Source: Thermoplasmata archaeon
GTDB lineage: Archaea; Thermoplasmatota; Thermoplasmata; Thermoplasmatales; GCA-001856825
Length of the DNA stretch: 17,188 nucleotides
Direction: 5' to 3'
Assembly (NCBI GenBank): GCA_021792355.1
Contig: JAJYUV010000018.1
Span: forward strand, 1-17,188
The notes under the pieces were generated by a model. The model did not search any database, was not told the DNA's origin, and saw only the letters and a program-made list of their open reading frames with translations. Below are positions 6,762-14,800 of the stretch, in pieces. The first letter of the stretch is position 1. Every line of letters begins with the position of its first letter. The translations under genes were made by a program, and so were the position numbers.

Positions 6762-6953
6762 ATGGCAAGAATTAAGGGAGACAGAACCAAACTCGTTTCT
6801 GCCGGAATTAAAACTGATTCTCTAAGAACAACGGTTCCTGGATCAATAGTGAGGCAGATGAAGCTCAATGCGGGGGACCAGCTGGAATGGCAGATAGAAT
6901 CCCTTAATCCTGGAAAAATTAAGGTTTCGATTATACGTTCGGAAAAGAAATAA
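6762..6953 (+). CDS. AbrB/SpoVT-type swapped-hairpin DNA-binding protein
   Basis: This 63-residue protein matches the small AbrB/MazE/SpoVT family: residues about 20-52 read SLRTTVPGSIVRQMKLNAGD then QLEWQIE, the conserved TVP...L..GD.L.W pattern of the swapped-hairpin DNA-binding fold. Such proteins act as dimers, as transition-state-type regulators or as the antitoxin half of toxin-antitoxin pairs. No toxin gene (PIN or MazF type) is next to it; the neighbours are a divergent unknown gene upstream and decayed DNA downstream. It may therefore be a free regulator, possibly autoregulatory. The leaderless promoter fixes the ATG. Directly after its stop, a shifted frame contains an IS-like HTH remnant, so its 3' flank has been disturbed. 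Confidence 0.8.
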   Translation: MARIKGDRTKLVSAGIKTDSLRTTVPGSIVRQMKLNAGDQLEWQIESLNPGKIKVSIIRSEKK

Positions 6954-6954
6954 A

Positions 6955-7107
6955 TGGGTCGAGAGAAAGTACAAGACAACAGGCAACAAAGTTCACGATG
7001 TTAGTCCTGGTCAGCGGAGTTACCCATCCTTCTTCAAAGGCCTGAATGAGAATAAAGACTTACAGGAATATTCATTTTATAGCATAAACATTATCAATTA
7101 TCCCTGA
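6955..7107 (+). pseudogene. Remnant resembling the HTH/linker region of an IS630-type transposase
   Basis: In the +1 frame relative to the AbrB-type gene, 50 codons are open without a start. They begin WVERKYKTTGNKVHDVSPGQ, which resembles the W..RY..TG.V.D..R.GR linker after the HTH in IS630-type transposases. No DDE domain follows. The likeness is from memory of the family pattern, so this is tentative. Confidence 0.3.
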
Positions 7108-7111
7108 ACCC

Positions 7112-7249
7112 CTACAATTCAAAGGGCATCCTTACCATCCATGATCCATTCCTCAATCCCTTTCCATTACAGATATTGATGATTCTTAGGGATTGATGCT
7201 TACCGATATATTCAGTTCTCTCATCCATTGTGGACTGAGGGAAAGTCAT
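7112..7249 (-). pseudogene. Short open frame resembling the N-terminus of an IS481/IS3-type transposase
   Basis: A 45-codon frame begins MTFPQSTMDERTEYIGKHQS, reminiscent of the MDER..FI..HQ start of IS481-type transposases; a Cys-Gly-Trp-Arg spacing further on loosely matches their HTH. The frame then stops, with nothing else of the transposase present. It may be a remnant or a chance small frame. Confidence 0.25.
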
Positions 7250-7305
7250 TTCTTGGATGAACCGGATAATCTTTCAATCCTTAAAGGCATTCGTGAAAAT
7301 ACAAC

Positions 7306-7317
7306 TTGACCGGTCAA
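7306..7317. repeat. Perfect 12-bp palindrome TTGACCGGTCAA
   Basis: A perfect dyad that extends to AAC-palindrome-TTT, 18 bases with one mismatched pair. It could be a dimer-type operator, for example for the nearby AbrB-type protein, but no promoter is clearly associated with it. Confidence 0.35.
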
Positions 7318-7347
7318 TTTTGGTCTGCGCAAAAAATGCTATAACAT

Positions 7348-8112
7348 TTATATGATTCTATCCGTTCCCTGTCTCCTGAATGTTCCGATGACAAGATCAT
7401 CAGATTGCGGTGTTCCTATGGAGCTGGCTATTTTGCCGAAACCGGGGAATTCGCCAGTTTCCTTGAAAGTCCTGTAAATAGAGTGTGTGGCAAATGGGTG
7501 CGACATTACAGTCTTTAGACCATTAATTAAATATTTCTTTCTCGTTACCCGACTGAATGCGAATCCGAGACTGCTCATCAGAGGTATCAAGCTGTTGTGA
7601 TAACCCCAGTGAATTTCCATTGCTAGAAAATCTATCCTTTTTATAATTTCAGTGCTTGAAGGGATCACCTTGCTTTCACCGCCCTCGATATCCATCTTTA
7701 TAAATCTCAGAGCATCGGAATTAATGTGCAAATCATGCAGTATCTTGTCCATGGGATAGGCCCTGGAATCAAATGCTTTCCCCTTGAATTGAACTTTCAG
7801 TGTTTCAGATTTGTCTGATACGGCCAGATTCAGAGGCACAATATTGTCAATGCCGTTCTCCTTCAAGTTGAGAAGAAGGGTCGCGTAATCTTCAGGGGAC
7901 GGCTCAATAGCTATCACCCTTCCATTTGTCCCCACCCTTCGCGATGCTAGAAGCGCAAAGTCTCCGATTCCGGCACCTATGTCCACGACGGTATCCCCCT
8001 TCCTGATGTTCTCTGAACCGTATACATTGAGAACCAGAACCTCTACTATCCCGGACACATCATGCGGATGGTTGTAATTTATTTCCAGACCGTCGAATTC
8101 TATTTTTGGCAC
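7348..8112 (-). CDS. FkbM-family SAM-dependent methyltransferase (copy 2)
   Basis: This 254-residue methyltransferase is distinct from the first copy. Seen: SAM motif I TVVDIGAGIGDFALLASRRV (41-60), acidic loop AIEPSPED (68-75), the FkbM signature RFIKMDIEGGESKVI (136-150), and LAMEIHWGYH in the following strand. The C-terminal 80 residues form the variable part. FkbM enzymes are O-methyltransferases; here a sugar acceptor is likely from the nearby glycan genes, but this is inference. The start is a GTG (8112) placed 27 bases after a clear TATA box, so it is probably leaderless; the overlapping ATG at 8114 is out of frame and stops at once. It stands alone, with decayed DNA on both sides. Confidence 0.85.
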   Translation of the reverse strand: MPKIEFDGLEINYNHPHDVSGIVEVLVLNVYGSENIRKGDTVVDIGAGIGDFALLASRRVGTNGRVIAIEPSPEDYATLLLNLKENGIDNIVPLNLAVSDKSETLKVQFKGKAFDSRAYPMDKILHDLHINSDALRFIKMDIEGGESKVIPSSTEIIKRIDFLAMEIHWGYHNSLIPLMSSLGFAFSRVTRKKYLINGLKTVMSHPFATHSIYRTFKETGEFPGFGKIASSIGTPQSDDLVIGTFRRQGTDRII

Positions 8113-8123
8113 ATCTAGCCCCC

Positions 8124-8177
8124 TTACCGTGCTAGTTTATATCGTTGATCTCTAGACAGAAGAAGATGACACTTCAT
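8124..8177 (-). other. Possible 17-codon leader peptide upstream of the second FkbM gene
   Basis: ATG 8177 opens MKCHLLLSRDQRYKLAR and stops at 8124, 12 bases before the methyltransferase start. GGTGA precedes the ATG by only 2 bases, and a TTTATAAG TATA-like box lies about 31 bases upstream (8205-8212). It may be a tiny gene, a leader, or chance. Confidence 0.25.
8135..8143 (-). promoter_or_regulatory. TATA box of the second FkbM methyltransferase
   Basis: GATATAAAC on the minus strand, centred about 27 bases before the GTG start at 8112, fits a leaderless archaeal promoter and supports that start. Confidence 0.55.
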
Positions 8178-9498
8178 TTTCACCGATCCCCTGCCCCCAT
8201 CAGCTTATAAACGCCAATCACTCTACCTACTTTAATCTTCCACCGTTGTTCCAGTGACAGTCAAACATCAATTTTCGGCGCTTTCCTCATTTCTAGAAAA
8301 ATAGAAATGCCATGGCGCTCAGTGCAGTGAATTGCTTGATAATTTGTGAATACATAGGCGTTTGAAGAACAGGATTGATGAAGATTACAATAGGGAATCA
8401 TAACACAAGATGGAGTCTGTGGGTTCTGGGAGAAAAAGAATATCGGCAATTCCGATCCACAGCATCAGAAAGAAAGTTTATGACGGGTAGCAGATCAAAG
8501 CATATAGGGGAAGTCAACGGTGAAAGCTGAATGACCATATGCGCCAAAATTCAAAGGGTGAGCCCAATATTCTGGCACGGTTATAGTAGGCAGTTGAGAA
8601 CCTAAATTCTAACGCTTTATTGAAAATGCCTTTTGACAACAACAGAGACTGCCCCAATCTGAGTCGCGGGCACGATTACTTCAAGTTCATGAATTAAGAA
8701 ATCTAAAGGAAGATTCCTATGGACTACCTGGAATCTGGAGTTTACTGAGGCCCATCCATAAAGGAATGGTCAGATCTAAATCAGCATCCGGAAAGTGGGT
8801 TCTATGGTTTCAACACGATTACTGAATTGCCTGATGATTTCTGTAAAGGGGGTAAGAGAGGGGAACTTGGTGGAGCTGTACAGGTCATAGACGATGCCAG
8901 AGTTAAATTAATCGAGGGGTTATTACAGAATACTCTTCGGACTTTTCTGGAAACTTTCTGAAGGGGGAATAGAATGATTGTTCAACCGGATTAAGATTTG
9001 TTTTCCAGTGCGTTATATGTGTTGTCCCATCTGGTTCATATTTGAATTGTGGCGACATTTTGATGTTTGATGAATTTCGCATCATAACGCATGAATTTAG
9101 GCCATTCAATGGCTAGCTGGCTTTCATACGAAGTCTAAGGCCATAGCTAGAATACCGCTTGAAAGGTGGTTCTCAGACCGTAATGCCTTCGTGTTCGATT
9201 GATTGTTCGGCAATTCAAGCTGCTTGGAATATTAAGCACATATTCAGGGCATCAACTAATTTAGACTGGGATCCAATCTGGACAGTTGCGAATGTGTGTA
9301 TACAAAATTACGATAATTTCCAAGATTCAATAATCTGATACCGTTGTTAAAGATAAAGGGAGCATGAATTGATTTTGCAACAGCACAGACACAACGTCCC
9401 CCTCACGTTTACCGTTTATTTCCCGGAATGACTGCCAAACCATTCCTCCAGTTAGCTCCTTCATAGATTATAGAAGCTGGGAAATAAATACGTAACTT

Positions 9499-11355
9499 TT
9501 AGAGGGCTACCCAAGCCCAACTTGGAGCAGATGAATACCTCAGTGTTAATGAATCCCCTGGGTTTAACCTTATCATTGCTGGCGTAGTGTTGCCCACTTC
9601 AACTCCACTACCGCCATTTGGGGTATATTGTATTTCTGTTACACCTCCGCCGTAAACGTAAACATTAACGGGAAAAGGGTTCAAGTTCTGCTGTGCCGTT
9701 CCTGATGCAGGGACTGCTGGAGTGGTTGGGTTGCCGATCCAACGACCGTTTAAAGATATGAACTCAGACGTTGCGATTGCGAATCCCGAGTAGGCTGTAT
9801 AAGCATCTATATATGCGAACTGCTTTGTTAGCCACTCGTTTCCTGATGTATCACCCGATAACATCGTAACCGCACCTGCAACACCCTGAAATGCTGTCAT
9901 ATCGAATGAATTTATCTTTAATACGCCGAATGAGGGAGAAGATGACGGGACGTATCCAAGATAAAAAATTGGTGGACTTTGTGATGCTGTCGCAGAAGTT
10001 GCGTATGCTTTCAAATGTGAATTGTTAATGTATAAGCCACGAAAACCGCCGAAAATCCCTATCAAGTAGCCTATACCGCTGTTGTTACCAAACCATATAT
10101 TACTTAACACAAAATCGCCATCCCCGTCTATCTTAAGTGCATTTATCAAGCTATCAGAAATATACACCTGAGAACCGGCAATTTCTAAGTTCAGGTAGTT
10201 GAAGCCTGAAGCATAGAGATGATCCGCATAAGCAACACCCCCAGGTGCATATATCGTTGCGTTTACTGCGTTGTTGGTGTTGAAGAATGAAAGGTAGTGC
10301 ATGAAACTCTCATCTCCACTGTACCACAGAGCCCTCTTGGTAAAATTGCCGATGAAATTAATGTGTTCAATGGTTGCATGTGGAGGGTCATCACCTATAT
10401 TCAGTTCGAGACCGTACTGTGTATTGTTGCTATTTGCCACGAGTGAGAAATTTCCGATATAGTTGAAGTTTTCCTGATGAACTTCTTGATTGGGAACCCC
10501 TCCAGTAGGCTGTGGATTGATAGTTATCATAGCAGACAGTCCGCTTGACGCTGCGTCCTTTATGAACGTTGCGAGAGGGCCGCTACCCTCCAATTCGTTG
10601 GGCAAATACGCGAGATATCCATCATATACCCCATAGAACGGCAAAACAACTGGCGAAGTAATGTTGAACAGTCCGGGAAGCAATTTTACCTTTTTCACGT
10701 TGTAATATATTGGACTTACTGGTGAAGAGAACTGTGGCGGGAAATACATCTGTAGCTCTGACTGTGCATAGTTCAGTGCCTCCTGTATACCAGATGTCTG
10801 CGTGAATGGAGGCCCGTACTGACCCGGTGATGTTGAGCCAAGCAACGTATCAGGCCCAAAGTCTGCACCGTCATTGGCCATGGTGGACAGCCCGTTTACT
10901 ATGCCTTTTGATGAAACAGTAACACCAGCTTCCTTGGTTACGGCGGTTGTGCTTGAACTTTCAGTGAGACGGATATTCGCTTTGTTTACCGCGTCATAAT
11001 ACGCAGCCACCCCGAGGTCAGTCCTGTACCAGATCTGGCCGGGTTCGGGAAAGAAAGGGTCGGAAGGAACGTTTGGCAGGATGAGCTCTGGAGGAATCTT
11101 CTGGTGCTGCGGTACCCCTGCTGCTAATCCTGACACACCATATAGTGATCCTAGGGCAATTGTTCCCATTACAGCAGCCATCTTTATCGCATCCCTCTTG
11201 CCCCCGTCCACTGGAGAAGCTCGGGAGAGATGGAGATCATTCCCATCCAAGGAGTGACCACCCTCAAGCGCAGCCTCCTGCTCCTTAGCGGAAGGATTGT
11301 AACGCTTCTCTGTATGCTTGCCCCTGTCTTTGCTCATTTCGCTTTCATCCCTCAT
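9499..11355 (-). CDS. Secreted right-handed beta-helix surface protein with Tat-like signal
   Basis: The 618-residue protein is modular. A long hydrophilic N-region (1-52) leads to KRDAIK and a hydrophobic run (53-80), close to a twin-arginine-type signal though with Lys in place of the first Arg. A short GQIWYRTDLGVAAYYDAVN module (about 105-125) resembles fibre-type domains. From about 170 to 500 comes a pectate-lyase-3-like start (SGIQEALNYAQSELQMYFPP) and beta-helix coils rich in Asn and Gly with several N-X-S/T sequons. A C-terminal module (about 560-618) ends IRLNPGDSLTLRYSSAPSWA, a pattern I associate with fibre- or tailspike-like proteins. Export to the cell surface as an adhesin or polysaccharide-binding protein is the best guess; no lyase residues are assigned. 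GGGTG seven bases before ATG 11355 supports the start. It is monocistronic. Confidence 0.7.
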   Translation of the reverse strand: MRDESEMSKDRGKHTEKRYNPSAKEQEAALEGGHSLDGNDLHLSRASPVDGGKRDAIKMAAVMGTIALGSLYGVSGLAAGVPQHQKIPPELILPNVPSDPFFPEPGQIWYRTDLGVAAYYDAVNKANIRLTESSSTTAVTKEAGVTVSSKGIVNGLSTMANDGADFGPDTLLGSTSPGQYGPPFTQTSGIQEALNYAQSELQMYFPPQFSSPVSPIYYNVKKVKLLPGLFNITSPVVLPFYGVYDGYLAYLPNELEGSGPLATFIKDAASSGLSAMITINPQPTGGVPNQEVHQENFNYIGNFSLVANSNNTQYGLELNIGDDPPHATIEHINFIGNFTKRALWYSGDESFMHYLSFFNTNNAVNATIYAPGGVAYADHLYASGFNYLNLEIAGSQVYISDSLINALKIDGDGDFVLSNIWFGNNSGIGYLIGIFGGFRGLYINNSHLKAYATSATASQSPPIFYLGYVPSSSPSFGVLKINSFDMTAFQGVAGAVTMLSGDTSGNEWLTKQFAYIDAYTAYSGFAIATSEFISLNGRWIGNPTTPAVPASGTAQQNLNPFPVNVYVYGGGVTEIQYTPNGGSGVEVGNTTPAMIRLNPGDSLTLRYSSAPSWAWVAL

Positions 11356-11392
11356 ACATTTACACCCATTCCTTTGAGCTTATTTCGCATGG

Positions 11393-11402
11393 CGTATTTA
11401 AG
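11393..11402 (-). promoter_or_regulatory. TATA box of the beta-helix gene
   Basis: CTTAAATACG on the minus strand is centred about 42 bases before ATG 11355. It would give a leader of roughly 16 bases that carries the GGGTG ribosome-binding site at 11367-11363. Confidence 0.5.
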
Positions 11403-11876
11403 GAAGTTGGTGAATCATTACGTAAAACTTAAGGACGGTGGGTTCACAGATGTTCCGCTCTCGATTGTGACCTAACTTCGACCTTCAATACAGTTGCATT
11501 TCTTGAAAAATGACCTTAATTTGGGTTGAAGATGAAGTTGCAAAACAAACTATTAAGTTGTATTAGAAGTTCATTCCCTAGCGACCGAGTCCGTAAAAAA
11601 CAAGGAAAATAGCTAAAGATTGCGAGTTCGTAGTGATGAGACAGGACTAGGCAAGGTCGTGTGGTTTCATTCTCCATTGGGTAAATCATTGAGAAAACAG
11701 TGGAACTGGCTTAATGCAACCAATGTTCTGTGCCAAAGATTCGAGAACTTAGACAAGTAAGAGCGTTAGATTCACCAGGCTCTTTCCGCATCCACTGTGG
11801 TGTCCTTCCTGTCAGCAAGCTACAAAAGATCAAGGTAAAAAAAACAGCAAATAAAAATGAAAAAAAGGGATGAAAT
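11403..11876. other. 474-bp intergenic stretch with a short open remnant and terminator
   Basis: Between the beta-helix promoter and the end of the S-layer-like gene there is no intact gene. On the plus strand a stretch that opens near 11610 and ends at a TAA near 11760 has no start and contains WFHSPLGKSLRKQWNWLNAT; it could be a decayed transposase tail but I cannot place it. The last 40 bases are the poly-T terminator of the S-layer-like gene. Confidence 0.35.
11837..11866 (-). terminator. Poly-T terminator after the 1141-residue stalk protein
   Basis: Starting 10 bases beyond the stop, the minus strand carries T runs of 7, 5 and 8 within 30 bases, a typical archaeal factor-independent terminator without a hairpin. 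Confidence 0.7.
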
Positions 11877-14800
11877 TTACTCCTTCTTCATCCCGAACCT
11901 CTTCTTCATGTCCCTTGTGCTCAGGAGCCCTGCCACAGCAAGTCCAAGCGTCACCGCAATGAGCGCAATGATCACAATGTCGAATATCATTCCGTAGTTT
12001 GTAACGTTGTCCAGCTTGCTGTTTACGCTGCTCAGGTCAGCCTTCAGCGTGCCGACTGACGTCTGTATAGTCACCGCATTGCCGCTTATCGACGTCACCG
12101 CTCCTGTCAGTGTGCCTATTGATGTCTGTACCGTCCCAACTCCGCCCTTTATTGATATGACCGTAGCGTTTATGGACGAGAGGGATGTCGTTACCGTCCC
12201 AATGGACGTATTAAGTGTGGCCAGGGTGCCGTTGACAGCTGCGATGCTTGCGTTGAGTGCCGTGAGGGATGTCTGCATCGTTCCGAATGACGTTTTTATC
12301 GTTGCCAGCGAACCTTCTATGGACGATATTGTTGCGTTCAGCTGGCTCAGTGGAACCTTCAGGGAGGCGGAGATCGATGAGTTGACCGCTGCAGTTATGT
12401 CGGCTATCTGCCCCGACGATATGCCAGTGATCATCGCGCCGTTGCCGCTGACAAGTTCTATGTATGCACCGTTACCGGGTGTCATGCGATGGAATAATGT
12501 CGTTATGGATGTTGTTGCTGTACCTCCTGATGGAGTTGCAGTGGTATATGTGTCCTGCTCCCAGGAGAGGTTGACCCCCCAGTAATTCCCGGGAAGGTCG
12601 TTGGGCATGACGAATGAGCCGTTTATGTAACCATCTGAGATGGATGCTGTTGTTGTGAATATTGACGAACCGTTCATGTAAACTGTCAGGTAGATGTTGC
12701 CGTAGTCAGTGCCGGCCGTGGATGAAGGACCCGGCTGGCTGGGGGCCTGGGACGGTTTCCAGGAGAAGTTCACGTCCTGTCCGGGAAATGCGAATGAACC
12801 TCCGTTGAGCGTGAATGTCGTGCTGGAGGTTACGTTGAATTTCTCGGAAGCGACCACCGCTGAGTCGGATGCCTGCACAACATTGATGCTGTACGTACCA
12901 GTTGGAAGTACAGGTATGTAGAATGTGCCCGAAGAAATAGCGCCGGTGTCGTCAGTCTGTGCCGTCAGAACCTTGTCCTTTGCAAAATAGACGTAGTAGT
13001 AAGCGTTTGCGCTGAATCCATTCATGTTGAACGTGACCTGCGAGTTCATTCCCCCCGATTGAGTTGTAGTAGAGAAAGATGGGTAAACGGAGTAGCTTGA
13101 GTATGTGGTGTATGTCGTTGTCGTTCCGCTTGAGGTGTAGGATGCCTCAGCAACTATACCGTACGTCCCCGATGGCTCAGCTGGAAGGTTAAGCGTATAC
13201 ACAAAAGAACCGTACACCAGATTCTCCGTATAACCGGAGGAGGAAGATATTCCTGAATACGTGTAGTAATACATCTTCACTGATGCCGAAGGATAGAAGG
13301 AGTACCCTATGATGTAGTAACCGCTAAGGACGCCTGATGTGTAGAAAGGAACTGCCTGGACCGTGCCGGATGAAAGTGTTGTTGCTGGCGTGGATACGAC
13401 TGCTGGCTGGTAATATAGACTGTCGGAGACGGGCTGGGATGCATATGTGATGCTTACGTTGTATACTCCGCTGGATAATGATGGGACTGTGAAAGATATG
13501 GACGCAGACGTTGCCGTCGAGGAGAGAGTGCTCGTGAGCGCCTTGCCAGATCCTACCGTGAACTGCATTTCGCTGCTGCCCATGTATATGTTGTACGATG
13601 TGCTGAGACCTGGGTAGATCTGTGATCCCAGGGGTATGATGCCGGAAACCGTTAGCGTCTCAGCGGCTCCCTGCTCCCACTGCCCAACAGTGGACGGGCT
13701 GAACTTTGGAGGCTGAACGGGTGTGTATCCGTATCCGCCGCTTGCGTAAGGTGAAACGGAAGAGGTGGAATATGTCAGCGTTATAGTTGATGCTGACGTC
13801 GCGGAAGAAGTGAAATCAGGCGCGAACGAAAATATCAGAGTCCCGTTCGAGGCAGGCATCAGCTCATAGCTGCTCGCCGAGACTATCGTGCCTGAAGAGA
13901 CTGATTTTATCGCCGCTGAGGAGGATGCATATGTGTTGGATAGCGTGTAAGTTGTACCCGGTGTCAGTCCGAAAGCAAGAACTGAATAAACGCCTGATGA
14001 CGGGAAATATTCGTTGGAAGAGACCATCTGCTGGCCTGCGGGATCAACGACCTCGAAGTATTTCGATACAGTCACTGACTTGCTCGCAGTCATGTCTGAG
14101 GATGATGCAACGGCGCTGTAAGTCCCTGCAGGCAGAGCAGGAATGCTGCCTGTGATTTCTGCGAATCCGTTCGAGTCGGCATTCACCTGCCCGAGCGTTA
14201 TGGGACCAAGAGCTAGCCTTATGGGAGCGTTGGCCGGGAAGTTGTACATCATCGCAGTGAACTGTGAATTGGGGTATGTTGTTGATGGAACGGTGAAAGT
14301 GAAACCAAGAGAGACGGGATTGGGTATGGAAACGAATATGGCACCCGACTGGGAGAAGGGCTGTGACGTGTTATAGTTGAGGCCGACGGAATAAGACCCG
14401 GGTGACGTTATGGCAGAAAGAAGCGACGCTGTAACGGAGAACGTGCCGGTCGGCGATGCCGATACTGCACCGTTTGATGTCTTCGTTGCGCTCACCGTCA
14501 CGCTGTCTGCAACAACGGTTGCCAGTGATGGAAAACCGTATCCGTTGACAGTGAATGTTGAGCTGTACGCGCCGCTTATGTCGAACGGTGATACTGAAAT
14601 GTAGGGAAGTATGGACATGGATGAGTCTGCTGTTATGCCGCTGTTAGGGGATGAGGAGGAGGATTCAATGGCAACAACGACATACGAGCCCTCCGCAACC
14701 TCAGGAATGGTGAAAGTAGTTCCAGCCGGAATGGAGCCGGAGGATGTTGTAGTGACTGTTGTGAGAAGCGTGGAGAATATGGACGAACCCTGCGGACCAG

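Larger units (their letters stand above)
6954..7347. other. 394-bp stretch without an intact gene
   Basis: It lies between the AbrB-type gene and the second FkbM methyltransferase. It holds the two transposase-like remnants given separately, the TTGACCGGTCAA palindrome, and an A6 run at 7331-7336 that reads as T6 downstream of the methyltransferase and could help end its transcript. Nothing else is evident. Confidence 0.4.
8113..9498. other. 1.4-kb gene-poor stretch with fragmentary open frames
   Basis: No frame here has a family signature, a start signal and a normal length together. Plus-strand fragments look protein-like but change frame: 8378-8530 (ATG, 50 codons, begins MKITIGNHNTRWSLWVLGEK), 8637-8825 (62 codons, no start at its 5' end, contains DSYGLPGIWSLLRPIHKGMV), 9101-9202 (contains KAIARIPLERWFSDRNAFVF) and 9147-9338 (contains SAIQAAWNIKHIFRASTNLD). 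The last two overlap. The pattern suggests one or more old, decayed genes, perhaps transposases, but I cannot name a family. No tRNA, repeat array or clear promoter is visible. Confidence 0.4.

Noticed and set aside
8261..8449. Minus-strand 62-codon frame in the gene-poor stretch
   Set aside because: Cys/His/Ser-rich composition unlike neighbouring genes, no start signals and no recognisable pattern.
8903..9109. Minus-strand 68-codon frame containing NLNPVEQSF
   Set aside because: NPVE briefly suggests the IS630 NPxE motif, but the flanking residues do not fit and no other transposase feature is present.
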